DNA from: an uncultured bacterium
GTDB lineage: Bacteria; Cyanobacteriota; Vampirovibrionia; Gastranaerophilales; Gastranaerophilaceae
Direction: 5' to 3'
NCBI GenBank assembly: GCA_950022695.1
Contig: CATLLN010000001.1
Location: forward strand, 186,001-250,000
DNA: 64,000 nucleotides
Shown here piece by piece: positions 1 to 10,900 of the stretch. Under the pieces are notes generated by a model, which saw only the letters and a program-made list of their open reading frames with translations, did not search any database and was not told the origin of the DNA. A program made the position numbers and the translations under genes. Position 1 is the first letter of the stretch, and every line of letters begins with the position of its first letter.

Positions 1-732
1 CTTGACTATCTTGACGAAAAGTTAAAATTATTAGAAACTAAAAATAGTATGGAAAATTTTAAATTAGTAATAGGTTTATTATTATTTTCAATAGTTTGTG
101 CAATGTTCCTGTCTTTGGGTTATAAAATACCTGAATCAGAAATAAGATATAAAATATCTGATTTTGAAAAAGAAAAAATTCCAATGAAAGATTTATACAT
201 AAAAAATAATATGGAATTTGAAAATTATAATTCGGAAATAATGTTAGAAAAATGTACAGGCACAAATACTGTTTTAAAAACTTATGATATTTTGAATTAT
301 TCAGAACCTAAAGCAAGTAAAATAATGGAAGATTTTGTATACAAAGACTTAGAAAAAAATATCGATGATGAAAAAGAGTTGAACAGATTACAAAATCTTA
401 TAAAAGAATTTTCTGTTAATGCGTTTGAATATGATTTAAATGATGATGGTATAAATGAAATAATAGGACTACCTCCTGGAATAATTTATTATTTTGGACC
501 TTTGGGCGGCGAAATTATTATTTTGCAAAAAAAGAATAATGAATATAAAAAAATAGAAAATCACTTGATATATACATTTGAAGACAAGATAGTCATTTTA
601 AAAGAAAAAACAAACGGATATCATCATATGCAATTTAGGAGAAAAGGACAATCCGAGCCAAAACATTTAATAAAATATGATAAAAGACAAAAAAGTTTTA
701 AATTTTATTTTTATGAATGTCTTGATAAATAG
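1..732 (+). CDS. Hypothetical membrane-anchored protein, probably 5'-partial
   Basis: Frame of the 49..732 ORF is open to base 1 (LDYLDEKLKLLETKNS-M...), so the CDS may start outside the window; hydrophobic segment FKLVIGLLLFSIVCAMFLSLGY. Confidence 0.55.
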   Translation, partial: LDYLDEKLKLLETKNSMENFKLVIGLLLFSIVCAMFLSLGYKIPESEIRYKISDFEKEKIPMKDLYIKNNMEFENYNSEIMLEKCTGTNTVLKTYDILNYSEPKASKIMEDFVYKDLEKNIDDEKELNRLQNLIKEFSVNAFEYDLNDDGINEIIGLPPGIIYYFGPLGGEIIILQKKNNEYKKIENHLIYTFEDKIVILKEKTNGYHHMQFRRKGQSEPKHLIKYDKRQKSFKFYFYECLDK

Positions 733-834
733 TTTTGTAAATATTTTTACTTTATATGTGATGAATCCTAAAAAATAAGTAATGAATAATTACTTATTAA
801 TGTGACATGAAAATTATTATAAAGGAGAAAAATA

Positions 835-1856
835 ATGAAAACATACGAAGAATTTTTGAAAGCACTTTGTCAAAGAGAAGCAAGTGGTAATTATAAAGCC
901 GCAAATCCTCTGGGATATAAAGGATGTTATCAGATGGGTGTACCAGCTTTGGCTGATATAGGTTATTATAAGGCGAATTCTGGTAGTAATATATATAATA
1001 ACAACTGGAATCAAGGTCATTTTACAGAAAAGAGTGGAATTAAAAACATAAACGAGTTTTTAAATAATCCTAAAATACAAGATAATGCTATTGGTGAATA
1101 TAAAAAACGACAATGGAATTATATGAAAGATGTACAGAAGTATGCAGGTAAATCTATAGGGGGAATTGATATTACAGAATCTGGGATGTTAGGTGCAGCT
1201 CAAATGGGACATGATAAAGTTATTAAATATTTAAAAAGTGATGGTAAAGTTATAGAAAAAGATGGGAATGGTGTTCCGGTAACAGAATATTTAGAATTAT
1301 TTAAAGATTATGATGTTTCTACAATTACCCATCCTAATCCCCAATCAACACCAAAACCAAATATACATCAGCAATATATGAATAAAGAAGTAAATCAAAA
1401 TTCAAATTTTAATGTCTTAAATAATTTATTAAATCCTGCATCGAAACTAAAACAAAATTCTATTATACACCCGCAGCACCAATAACGCAATCTTCAGCGC
1501 AGCAAGCAACATTTACTCCTGAACAAATAGGAAAAATGAGTCGAGAAGAGTTTGATAAAAACGAATCTTCTATAATGCACCAATTACAAAATGGCGGCTT
1601 TAATCAATCTGCATCAAGAGATTTTGGCGGTTATCAGAATTCACACTCCGGAGATAACCGAATTTATACCGCAGAAGATATCGGAGCTTTTTCGAGTGCA
1701 GAGTTTAGTCATCATGAACCTGCAATCAATGCTCAGATGAACAGTATAGGAATTCCGACCAATAATGATATGCAAAATTCCGGTGGAACAGTGTATGTTG
1801 CACCATATACCAGAAGTGACGGAGTTGAGGTTCGCGGTCATTATCGCTCAAGGTAA
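835..1856 (+). pseudogene. Lysozyme/transglycosylase-like protein split by a frameshift (835..1485 and 1536..1856)
   Basis: SD aaaggag before 835. N-terminal REASGNYKAANPLGYKGCYQMG resembles peptidoglycan-hydrolase folds. The frame of the second ORF is open from about 1425 (...YYTPAAPITQSSAQQATFTPEQIGKMSREEF), so one -1 shift in 1425-1485 fuses the two. Confidence 0.5.
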
Positions 1857-1865
1857 AATTTTATG

Positions 1866-1896
1866 GCAGAGGTATTTACCTCTGCTGTTTTTTATT
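1866..1896 (+). terminator. Rho-independent terminator
   Basis: GCAGAGGTA-tt-TACCTCTGC followed by a T-rich tract. Confidence 0.75.
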
Positions 1897-1963
1897 CTGT
1901 CCTGCTTGCTTTTTTTTTGTCATGATATTATAATTGAGTTTGTAAAAAGAGGATAATAAAAGG

Positions 1964-3304
1964 ATGAGTGAGTCGAGTCTGGGAATAATTATTTCCAATT
2001 GGTTGATAGTTTTTGTACTGTTACTTGTTAACGGTTTTTTTGTAGCCGCAGAATTTGCTATTGTTAGAGCTAGAAGAACTAAAATTGAACAACTTACTAA
2101 AGATGGTAATGTCGATGCAAAACTTGCTCTTAAAGCTCTTGAAGATATGAATTTCTTTATTGCAGCTGTTCAGTTAGGTATTACGATTGCAAGTATCGGT
2201 ATTGGTTGGTTTGGTTCTCCGACTATTGAGATGATGTTAAAACCGTTACTTGATGAATTCCCGTCTGCTCATGTTTACCTTGCTCCTTTGACTGCAGTTA
2301 TTGCATTTTTAACAGTAACTTTATTACATGTTGTCTTGGGTGAACAAGTTCCAAAGTGTATTGCTCTTCAATATCCTGAAAAAATTTCATTATATGTAGC
2401 AAAACCTATGGATTTATTCATGACGGTTTCAAGACCGTTTGTATGGTTTTTGAATGTTGTATGTAATGGAATCTTGAAACTTTTAAGAGTTCCTGTAAGT
2501 ACAGCTCGTGTTGTTCATACTATCGAAGATTTAGACTTACTTGTTGATACAAGTTATGATGAAGGTGTCCTAAACGAAACAGAAAAAGATATGATTCATA
2601 ACGTATTTAAGTTTTCTGATTTAACCGCAAGAGAGGTTATGATTCCTCGTACTGATATGGTTTGTGTACCGTTAGATATGACACTTGATGAACTTAATAA
2701 AGTCGCAACTGAAAATCAGTATACAAGATATCCTGTTTATGATGGTGATATTGACCATATTACCGGTTTAATCCATGTTAAAGATTTATATTCTCTTGCT
2801 CTAAAAGATGAAGTTTGTCCTATTGAAAAAGTTCAACGCACAGTAATGCTTGTTCCTGAAACTATTACAATGGATAATTTGGTTAGAGAATTCAAGAAAA
2901 ATAAAGGTCAAATGGCGATTGTTGTTGATGAATTCGGCGGAACTTCCGGTATTATTACTTTGGAAGATGTTTTGGAAGAAATTTTCGGCGATGTTCAAGA
3001 TGAATTTGATGAAGAAGCAGAATTCGATATAAGAGAAATTAAACCAAATCATTACTTAGCTAATGGAATGATGAGACTTGATGAATTGGCTAATTATTTC
3101 GATGTTCCGGCAGAAAGGCTGGAAGATGAAGATGTTGATACAATTGCTGGTCTTGTTGTTAAAGAGCTTGGACGATTGGCGCAATTAGATGATGTTGTAA
3201 AATACCACGAATTTGTTTTTACAGTTAAAGAAATTGATGGTGCAAGAATTACAAAACTTTTAATTGTTAAAGAAGAACCGGCAGAAAGCATTCAGGCAGA
3301 ATAA
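1964..3304 (+). CDS. CNNM/CorC (HlyC-type) family transporter with CBS domains
   Basis: DUF21-like TM region, AREVMIPRTDMVCV CBS motif and CorC_HlyC C-terminal domain. Confidence 0.9.
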   Translation: MSESSLGIIISNWLIVFVLLLVNGFFVAAEFAIVRARRTKIEQLTKDGNVDAKLALKALEDMNFFIAAVQLGITIASIGIGWFGSPTIEMMLKPLLDEFPSAHVYLAPLTAVIAFLTVTLLHVVLGEQVPKCIALQYPEKISLYVAKPMDLFMTVSRPFVWFLNVVCNGILKLLRVPVSTARVVHTIEDLDLLVDTSYDEGVLNETEKDMIHNVFKFSDLTAREVMIPRTDMVCVPLDMTLDELNKVATENQYTRYPVYDGDIDHITGLIHVKDLYSLALKDEVCPIEKVQRTVMLVPETITMDNLVREFKKNKGQMAIVVDEFGGTSGIITLEDVLEEIFGDVQDEFDEEAEFDIREIKPNHYLANGMMRLDELANYFDVPAERLEDEDVDTIAGLVVKELGRLAQLDDVVKYHEFVFTVKEIDGARITKLLIVKEEPAESIQAE

Positions 3305-3348
3305 GAATTTCATATAAATGCGGGGTTTACTTTTTTAGTAAATTCATT

Positions 3349-3942
3349 ATGATAAATAATATGAAAAAGTTTTTAATTGTCTGTTTATCTTGTTTTTTTA
3401 TTATGACTCCTGTCTTGGGAGATGATGTTGATTTGCCTGCAACCGGTGATTTATGGGATAATTGGGGTGCGGAACAAAATTTTTATGGGAATGATAAAAA
3501 TGTTTCAGATGAAGATTTTGATAAAGCAATTGATAGCCTTAAAAGTAAAAAAAACAGATGGGTAGACAGATTAAAGAAGAAGCAGATACCAAAAGGTGAA
3601 GAATTTAATCAATCAAATGAAACAGAAATAATTAATGAACAAGCTGATAAAGATACTTTACCTGTTGTAACAATACCTGTTGAAATTATATTAAAAGATG
3701 GAGTACTTCCTGTTGGTCACTATCAGTTGAAAGGTGAAAAAACAGATGATAATAATGTCGTTTTAAGATTATATCAGGCACAGTATATGATGGCGGAGTT
3801 ACCTGCAATTGAAACAGATGATGATTTTGATGAGGAAACAATAACTTTTGCGAAGTGGCTTTTAGAGGGAGAAGATAAAATAAAAATCATATATGGTTCA
3901 ATAGATTTAAATGCTTATTCAATTGTCGATATAAAAAATTAA
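3349..3942 (+). CDS. Hypothetical exported protein
   Basis: Signal peptide MKKFLIVCLSCFFIMTPVLG (probably from M at 3361). Confidence 0.6.
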   Translation: MINNMKKFLIVCLSCFFIMTPVLGDDVDLPATGDLWDNWGAEQNFYGNDKNVSDEDFDKAIDSLKSKKNRWVDRLKKKQIPKGEEFNQSNETEIINEQADKDTLPVVTIPVEIILKDGVLPVGHYQLKGEKTDDNNVVLRLYQAQYMMAELPAIETDDDFDEETITFAKWLLEGEDKIKIIYGSIDLNAYSIVDIKN

Positions 3943-3982
3943 ATTAATTATTACGAAATATTACAAAATCTGCTGTAAATCC

Positions 3983-4009
3983 TAAAGTTTAGTAAGAAAA
4001 TGCCGTAAA
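3983..4009 (+). promoter_or_regulatory. Sigma-28 (FliA/SigD)-like promoter
   Basis: TAAAGTTT-N11-GCCGTAAA; consensus TAAAGTTT-N11-GCCGATAA. Confidence 0.65.
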
Positions 4010-4055
4010 CATGATTAAGCAAACGAATGACTACATGTCGAAAGGATTACGAAAA

Positions 4056-6068
4056 ATGGGATTGGCAGCTTCACAAGCTAGATTTTTATGTATAACAGCA
4101 CGAAAAGCTGATTGTGAATACAAATCAACTGAACTTGCTCAGCAAAAACTGGATATAACCAAGCAGTTGGGTGCTATTTCTAATGAGTATTCTAATGCAA
4201 TGAATGCTACAAAATTGATGTGGTCAAATGATGCAGTTAATGGTAGTTATGGAATGACATACAGTTTAATGATGATGCCTTCAGCTGCAAATGATTTTAA
4301 CCCTTATATGATAACAACATCATCAGGGGCTATTGTATTAAACGGTCCTTATGCTGCCGCAGCAAAAGCTGCCGGTATTTCAAAATCAGGCGGAATTGGT
4401 TCTCAAGAAAGCAGAGATAAGTTTATTTCTGCGTTAGTTCCTTACGGTCTAATTACTGAAGATACTGCAAAAGCAATTACATTAAATGATTATGAATATA
4501 AGCTTAATGGTAATAACTTAGAATTGGATGAATCTTCCGGTACAATTGGTACTACGGGAGTAGACTGGGATCCTTCAGCAGGTATGGGAAGAGATCCGTT
4601 AAATAAATCTGCTAATGTTATGTCATTTGCAGACCTATGTTTGAGTGAATCTATGGGTTTACAAACTGTTGACTGGGCAAAAATGTTTGTAGGTGACGGA
4701 CAGTATACAGAAAAAGAGTTTAATAATGAAAAATCTCGTCTTAACAAGTTGGTTACTTCAGCCAATCAAGGTGTTAGAGGGATTACAAGTGATGTTATTA
4801 ATCAGTTAAAACGTGATTTGAATAACTATAAAAATAACTACACAGGAGATACTAACGATCAGAAATATAAAGATGAATGTGCAAGATTAGAATCATTAAT
4901 TAATAAAGCAGAAAATATATCAAATATAAAGGATAGTGATGAGCAGAAACAAATAATTTTAAGTATTCAAGCTCAGTTACAAAAAGATCTTGACTCATTT
5001 AATGAAAGTGTTTCAGCTGTAAGTATTGATTCAAAATTTAATACTTCTGCTAACTCTTTAAATAGCGATAAAAATGGTGGTAAGGAATTTTCGATTGTAC
5101 AAAGTGGTGTTATTAACCATTATAAAGATGAAATTACCAATATTACAATCGGAGATATTTTAGCCGGCGATGTTGTAATTATGTCTAATGCTGGCGGTAC
5201 AGGTAATGGCAGCGAGAAAAAATTTGCAGATCAAATGGTGAAATTATTAGATTCATTTGCTGCTGTTTTTGGTTATTCAAATACTAAAGATTTAAGCGGT
5301 ACAGGTTTAAATGTTGATGATGCTTCTGCAAAAGCCTTGAAATTTGCATATACAATGGTTAAAAATACATTTTTAAGAACAACTGATATGTCAAATATCG
5401 GTTCAAGAAAAAATGATCACTCAATGACTGAAAACAGTGCTTATACTAATGCGGCAACAAGCAATAGAATTGGTACAGATGATTCTCAACAGTATTATGC
5501 AGTAAGTTTAACAAATATGTTGAGTTCTTTCTTGACTTATTATGATAATGCTTTAAACGGCGCGGATTCAAATTTTGTTGTTGGTAAAACTACAGAAACA
5601 TCTAATTATGTAACTGATTATTCCGGTTATTGTTATGTTGCTCAAGGTGATCCAAATTCTGTAAAACAAGTTCATAAGAAGTCTGTGGATTTTTATGATG
5701 AATTATATAACAATATATTAGAGCACGGTTGGAGAGAAGATACTGCAATTGATGATAGTGAGTATCTTGAAAGTGCAATAAAAGATGGACGTTATTCAAT
5801 GAGTTCATTAAATAATGACGGATATTATTATCAAACAAGATATAATGAAACCGGTTATATTGTTGAAGTTTCAGATACTGATGCGATAGCAAGAGCAGAA
5901 GCAGAGTTTACGTCTAAAAAAGCTGAATTAACTTATAAAGAAGATTCTATTGATATGAAGACTAAAAAGCTTGATGCAGAAATTTCATCTTTGTCAACGG
6001 AATATGATACAGTAAAATCGTTGATATCAAAAAGTATTGAAAAGACATTTGCAATGTTCTCTAACTAG
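4056..6068 (+). CDS. Large lineage-specific protein, paralog of 48461..49789 at both termini; candidate flagellar-type export substrate
   Basis: ORF track starts at 4011, but ATG 4056 has SD AAAGGA (4041-4046) and matches the paralog start (MGLAASQAR vs MGISASQAR). C-terminus AIARAEAE...LDAEISSLSTEY...EKTFAMFS. Confidence 0.75.
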   Translation: MGLAASQARFLCITARKADCEYKSTELAQQKLDITKQLGAISNEYSNAMNATKLMWSNDAVNGSYGMTYSLMMMPSAANDFNPYMITTSSGAIVLNGPYAAAAKAAGISKSGGIGSQESRDKFISALVPYGLITEDTAKAITLNDYEYKLNGNNLELDESSGTIGTTGVDWDPSAGMGRDPLNKSANVMSFADLCLSESMGLQTVDWAKMFVGDGQYTEKEFNNEKSRLNKLVTSANQGVRGITSDVINQLKRDLNNYKNNYTGDTNDQKYKDECARLESLINKAENISNIKDSDEQKQIILSIQAQLQKDLDSFNESVSAVSIDSKFNTSANSLNSDKNGGKEFSIVQSGVINHYKDEITNITIGDILAGDVVIMSNAGGTGNGSEKKFADQMVKLLDSFAAVFGYSNTKDLSGTGLNVDDASAKALKFAYTMVKNTFLRTTDMSNIGSRKNDHSMTENSAYTNAATSNRIGTDDSQQYYAVSLTNMLSSFLTYYDNALNGADSNFVVGKTTETSNYVTDYSGYCYVAQGDPNSVKQVHKKSVDFYDELYNNILEHGWREDTAIDDSEYLESAIKDGRYSMSSLNNDGYYYQTRYNETGYIVEVSDTDAIARAEAEFTSKKAELTYKEDSIDMKTKKLDAEISSLSTEYDTVKSLISKSIEKTFAMFSN

Positions 6069-6103
6069 TGCTTGACCGCATGGGGCATACCGCTACTAAT
6101 TGC

Positions 6104-7528
6104 TTACTTCAATACTTCAATTACATCATAATCTGCGAGATAAGGAAGATGAGCTTCTGTAATAAGTTCTCCCGGAAGCAATATTGAAATTCCCGGCGGG
6201 CATTCTGCTACAACTTCACCGGATAATCTTCCGATGGCTTCTGATTTTGGAATAATTTCTTTTTCAGAAAAATATGCTTCACGAAGACTTTTTTTAATAA
6301 TCGGTGTCAACATTGGCATATGTTTTTTGTTTTCGAGATAGTAAATATCTTTGTAATCATGTGTATCAATTTTATTGAGACATTTTACAAGATATTCAAA
6401 ATCGGAACGCTTATTACCTATATTGCAAAGTAATAAAATACCTTCATCTGAAGCACTTTCAACTTCGATTCCAAAATCTATTTCCAATATAGATTCAAGC
6501 CTTTTACCTGATAAACCATCAGCTTTAATAAATACCTTTGTTACATCAGTTTTGAATCCAAAGCCTGGTTTTAGATGGTGAATTGTTTGCATTTTATCAA
6601 TTTCCGAACGCAGGTATTTTGCGTTGGTAATTGCTTTAGAAAGTTGTTTTTGTCCGCGTTGGCTTTGAAGGTTAGCTCTTGCTGCATCTAAACTGCCAAG
6701 AAGCATTAATGACGGACTTGTTGTATGTAAAAGCATTAAAGCGCGTTCAACATCTTCTGCATTGATTTTAGAGTTTTCGCTGATATGAAGCATTGAAGAC
6801 TGGCTCATTGAACCACCTGTTTTATGAAGTGAATGAACAACAATATCAGCGCCGAGTTTCAATGATGTTGTCGGAAGTTTGCTGTTGAAATTCCATAAGC
6901 ATCCGTGAGCTTCATCTACAATTAATGGTACATTATATTGTTTACAAATTTTTGCTATAGATTCAATATCAGATACTACACCTTCATAGGTAGGGTTAGT
7001 AATCCAAACCATAGAAACATCATCGTTTTCTTTTAATAAATCTTCAATAGATTTTGCGTTAATATTACCCCAAATACCCCAGTCATTAAGTTTTTCAGGA
7101 ACAACCCAAAGTGGTTCTGCTCCGGAGATTATAAGTCCTGTTAAAATTGAGCGGTGGCAATTTCTGTTAACAATAATTTTTTGACCTTTTTTTGTTAAAC
7201 CCATTGCGATTGCAAGGTTTCCTATAGTTGAACCATTTAACAAAAAGAATGTTTTTTTAGCACCAAAAGCTTGTGCCGCAAGTATTTCTGCTTCTTTAAT
7301 AGATCCTGTTGCCGGAGTGAGAGTCCCGAGGTTATCAAATTCATCTGTAGTATCTACCATAAGTGCTTTTTTGCCGATGAGTTTGCGAAAGTCAGGTAAA
7401 GTTCCAAGTCCTTTTGTATGACCTGGGATATGAAATTGATATGTAGGATTGTTATAAGCTGATTTTAGAGCTTCAACAATCGGGGCTTTAATTTTAGTAT
7501 GTTTTTCTATTTTAATTTTGTTCGGCAT
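6104..7528 (-). CDS. Orn/Lys/Arg decarboxylase (fold type I PLP)
   Basis: YQFHIPGHTKG, VDEAHG, DIVVHSLHKTGGSMSQSSMLH motifs. Confidence 0.9.
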   Translation of the reverse strand: MPNKIKIEKHTKIKAPIVEALKSAYNNPTYQFHIPGHTKGLGTLPDFRKLIGKKALMVDTTDEFDNLGTLTPATGSIKEAEILAAQAFGAKKTFFLLNGSTIGNLAIAMGLTKKGQKIIVNRNCHRSILTGLIISGAEPLWVVPEKLNDWGIWGNINAKSIEDLLKENDDVSMVWITNPTYEGVVSDIESIAKICKQYNVPLIVDEAHGCLWNFNSKLPTTSLKLGADIVVHSLHKTGGSMSQSSMLHISENSKINAEDVERALMLLHTTSPSLMLLGSLDAARANLQSQRGQKQLSKAITNAKYLRSEIDKMQTIHHLKPGFGFKTDVTKVFIKADGLSGKRLESILEIDFGIEVESASDEGILLLCNIGNKRSDFEYLVKCLNKIDTHDYKDIYYLENKKHMPMLTPIIKKSLREAYFSEKEIIPKSEAIGRLSGEVVAECPPGISILLPGELITEAHLPYLADYDVIEVLK

Positions 7529-7587
7529 AATAAAAATATACTACAAAAAATAAAAAAAACGATAAAATTATGTTATAATCTTAACAT

Positions 7588-8904
7588 ATGGAAAATTTCA
7601 TAAAAGTTTTAATGATTTTTTTAATATGTTCTGTAATTACACCAAAGGCTATTGCTTTTGATGAGATTGCGGATGAGTTGTTTGAGCAAAAACATAAAGA
7701 TGAAATTTTTCTTACTCTTGCTAATGATGAGAATAATGAAACCTCATTAGTTAAAGAAGATGAGATTCTAGAAAAAAGTCAGAAGAAACGGTTATTTAAT
7801 TTTGATTTTGATGATGATGACGATGGTTCAATGGATAATGCGGATTTTGACTTTGAGATTTTTAAAATTTTTGACAAAGAAAAAACTATAAGTGAAGAAA
7901 CATTATTTGGAAAGATTGTAAACAGTGATATAACAAGAACTGACGTTATGACATTTTTACTTCAAGATGATTTAACATTTAATTATGAAAAAGGTCCTGT
8001 TAGTAAAATTCACATGTACGGTGCATATCGCGGTGCATTAAACATGATGTGGGATTCAAATTATTCAACAGATTATGATAATAATACAACTCAATTTGGG
8101 GTGTATGGTTCATTAAAAAATCCTGATTATAAATTTAAGTTTGCTGCAAATCCTATTCCAAGAAAAGGTTTAAGTTATATAGACAGGTTTGTATCAGATG
8201 CTTATGTCGTAAATACAAGTCTTCCTAACCATCAGTTTGTTGCCGGATATTCAAGGGTTCAAACAAGTGTAGAAGGTGGTGCTTCAACTTATGTATTACC
8301 TTTTGTTGCCAGATCTCAGATTGCAAGAAATTTTAGTAATGTAAAATCCTTATCACTAAAGGCTATTGGAAACTACCAATATTTGGATTATAACTTATCT
8401 TTAGGAAGTGCCGGAAGATATATTTCAAGTGGTTTGCCGGGGGCAGAATTTAACGGCTGGGTAAATGTAAAACCATTTGGGAATAGAAGTAAAAAATTCG
8501 GTAAACTTGTTGTTGGCGGCGGTTTTAACGGTGGACATAACCGAATTGATTATGCTGTAGCAACGGGTTATATCGGATATCACCATAAAAAACTGTGGAC
8601 AAATTTCGAAGCTTCTGTTGCGGATGGTTATAGTGGTTCAAATGGTATCAGTAAAAATAAAGCCGGTGGGTGGGCTGCGACTTTAGGTTGGAAATTTAAT
8701 CCGCATTTTCAGTTGATTGGTCGTATAGACCAGTTTGATCCAAATAGAAGTGTTTCAAATGACTTGCGTAATGAATATACTGTCGGGATTAATTGGTTTA
8801 TAAAAGGTCAAGCATTAAAGGTTATGCTAAACTATGTATTTTGCGATAGTCAAAACAGGCATGACAGTCATAAAATTATATTAGCAACGCAGTTAGTTTT
8901 ATAA
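7588..8904 (+). CDS. Putative outer-membrane beta-barrel protein
   Basis: Signal peptide, acidic N-terminal segment, then repeated amphipathic strands to the C-terminus. Confidence 0.55.
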   Translation: MENFIKVLMIFLICSVITPKAIAFDEIADELFEQKHKDEIFLTLANDENNETSLVKEDEILEKSQKKRLFNFDFDDDDDGSMDNADFDFEIFKIFDKEKTISEETLFGKIVNSDITRTDVMTFLLQDDLTFNYEKGPVSKIHMYGAYRGALNMMWDSNYSTDYDNNTTQFGVYGSLKNPDYKFKFAANPIPRKGLSYIDRFVSDAYVVNTSLPNHQFVAGYSRVQTSVEGGASTYVLPFVARSQIARNFSNVKSLSLKAIGNYQYLDYNLSLGSAGRYISSGLPGAEFNGWVNVKPFGNRSKKFGKLVVGGGFNGGHNRIDYAVATGYIGYHHKKLWTNFEASVADGYSGSNGISKNKAGGWAATLGWKFNPHFQLIGRIDQFDPNRSVSNDLRNEYTVGINWFIKGQALKVMLNYVFCDSQNRHDSHKIILATQLVL

Positions 8905-8906
8905 TT

Positions 8907-9794
8907 TTATTTGTATTCGATATATTTTTTCCAGTAAGTATCAGAAGATGTTACATTTTTACCTTTAGCTGATTTTCCTCCTGGAGCGATATTATCTACA
9001 GGGAAATTCCACGGACAGTTGTCCAGTGCAGATTTCGCATTAGTATATTTTTGTGTTGCAGCATCCCAGGTAGGACGTGAGTTACCTAAATTATTGTCAT
9101 GCATAGCATCAATATTACAAAGAACTATTTGACCTGAATAATTATTTGGATGATCTTCATCATTATAAAGCCACTTTGCAACCATTTTTGAATTCATTGG
9201 AGTAAAAGCAAAAATATCTATATTATATCGATTAGGGTTTGCAGACCCATTAATATCAACACAGATAACAGCATTTTCATAATTGAAAGTCCAAATACGG
9301 CCTTTTGAATCTGACCAAATCTGTCCGTTATCACATAAATAATTAGTTCCGGCAAGTTTTTGCAAATTACCGGCACCATTTAGGGCAAAACGATAAGGTC
9401 CTGGGCTTCCGCCGCCATTTTTGTAGATATTTGCTAATTGGTTTGCTATAGCACCTACGCCCTGGTTTGTTTCAAATCTATTTCCGCCGTTGAGCATTGA
9501 CATAAATTCTGTTTGCCATTTAAGAAATTTATTTCCATCAAAGTTGACTGGTGTTAAACTATTAGCATATTCACCGACATCACCTTTTTGGTAGTTTATC
9601 ATTGTACCGATTTGCTTTATGTCACTGTAGGTTGAACGAAACTGTTCTTCTAAAACTTTTGCTCTGTAATTATATGCAAGTGTCGGAATTGTAATAGCTG
9701 AAATTGCTCCGATAAGTCCGAGTGTTACCATAATTTCTGCTAGAGTAAACCCTGATTTTTTATTTAAATTTAAACCAAACACTATAAATTCCAA
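8907..9794 (-). CDS. Prepilin-type N-terminal cleavage/methylation domain protein
   Basis: KKSG-FTLAEIMVTLGLIGAISAITIPTLAYNYRAK. Confidence 0.85.
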   Translation of the reverse strand: MEFIVFGLNLNKKSGFTLAEIMVTLGLIGAISAITIPTLAYNYRAKVLEEQFRSTYSDIKQIGTMINYQKGDVGEYANSLTPVNFDGNKFLKWQTEFMSMLNGGNRFETNQGVGAIANQLANIYKNGGGSPGPYRFALNGAGNLQKLAGTNYLCDNGQIWSDSKGRIWTFNYENAVICVDINGSANPNRYNIDIFAFTPMNSKMVAKWLYNDEDHPNNYSGQIVLCNIDAMHDNNLGNSRPTWDAATQKYTNAKSALDNCPWNFPVDNIAPGGKSAKGKNVTSSDTYWKKYIEYK

Positions 9795-9924
9795 TCCTCA
9801 ATTATCTATAAATTTATACATTTATTATAACGTATTTTTTACATTCCGTCTAGGGGGTAAATGTAAGAACATGTTCCCCTGAACTTTAAGAATTGTAGGT
9901 TGGGGTTTCTACCTCAACGAGTAA

Positions 9925-10890
9925 TTAATTCTTCAACAAAATTTTCAAAGTATCTTTTTCTTTATTCTTTTCAAATGCTTCTAAAGTATCATTAAAAGAA
10001 TATGTTCCTGAAATAAGTTTTGAAAAATCAACTTTCCCTGATTCTAAAAGTCTTAGTGCCGGTGAAAATTGTCCGCAGCGAGAGCCAAGAACTGTTATTT
10101 CATCAATAACAATCGGGGCAAGATTAAATTCTTTAGATGCTGCAACTGTACTTTTTAGAACAAGAACACCGCGCGGTTTTGTAAGTGCTAAAGCAGTTTC
10201 AAATCCGGAAATTGAACCTGTTGCTTCTACTACAACATCATATTTTTTCTCGATTGCAAAATCATTTAGTAAAGATGTTTTAACTCCTTGTTCTTTTGCT
10301 ATGTCAAGTTTATTTTGGTGTTTACCGACTAGTGTTACATCAAGGTTTTGTGCATTAAGTGCTAGTGCTGTAATTAGTCCTAGTTTACCATCACCAAGAA
10401 CAATAACTTTTTCAAACGGTTTAATATGGTGCTGTTCGGTAATTTCTAAGGCTGCGGCAAGCGGTTCTACAAACACAGCTTGAGTATCCGGAACATTTGC
10501 AGGAACTTCAAAAAGCACTTCAGTTGGCATTGTGAAATATTCACCAAATACTCCGTCTTTTCTCCATATTCCTAAAGTGTGGCGGTTAGGGCAGTGACGG
10601 TAAAGTTTTTGAGCACACCAGGAACAATTCGGATCTTTACAACCGTAGCTGATTTCAGGTACTACACGTTTTCCGATAAGTGATTTATCTTCTCCGTTTA
10701 CTTCTTCAACAATGCCGACAGCTTCGTGTCCTAAGATTCCTACGTAACCCATATAACCTTTTGTTATTTCGTAATCGGTATTACAAATTCCTGCCATTGT
10801 TACACGAACCAATGCTTCTCCTTTTTGTGGAACAGGTTTTTCGTAATCGTTTACAAGTTTCAGTTCTTTATCAAATACTACAGCTTTCAT
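9925..10890 (-). CDS. Zinc-dependent medium-chain alcohol dehydrogenase family
   Basis: GHEAVGIVEEV, structural-Zn cysteine cluster, Rossmann VIVLGDGKLGL. ATG at 10890 has SD GGAGAAAATA. Confidence 0.88.
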   Translation of the reverse strand: MKAVVFDKELKLVNDYEKPVPQKGEALVRVTMAGICNTDYEITKGYMGYVGILGHEAVGIVEEVNGEDKSLIGKRVVPEISYGCKDPNCSWCAQKLYRHCPNRHTLGIWRKDGVFGEYFTMPTEVLFEVPANVPDTQAVFVEPLAAALEITEQHHIKPFEKVIVLGDGKLGLITALALNAQNLDVTLVGKHQNKLDIAKEQGVKTSLLNDFAIEKKYDVVVEATGSISGFETALALTKPRGVLVLKSTVAASKEFNLAPIVIDEITVLGSRCGQFSPALRLLESGKVDFSKLISGTYSFNDTLEAFEKNKEKDTLKILLKN

Positions 10891-10900
10891 TATTTTCTCC

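Noticed and set aside
1443-1485. Programmed -1 frameshift in the lysozyme-like gene
   Set aside because: No canonical X_XXY_YYZ slippery site or clear downstream stimulatory hairpin; mutation or assembly error is simpler.
835-1856. Prophage remnant
   Set aside because: Only a lysozyme-like domain; no integrase, capsid, terminase or tail genes nearby.
5602-5892. 96-aa antisense ORF in the 4056..6068 gene
   Set aside because: Composition typical of an antisense shadow ORF; no SD and no family resemblance.
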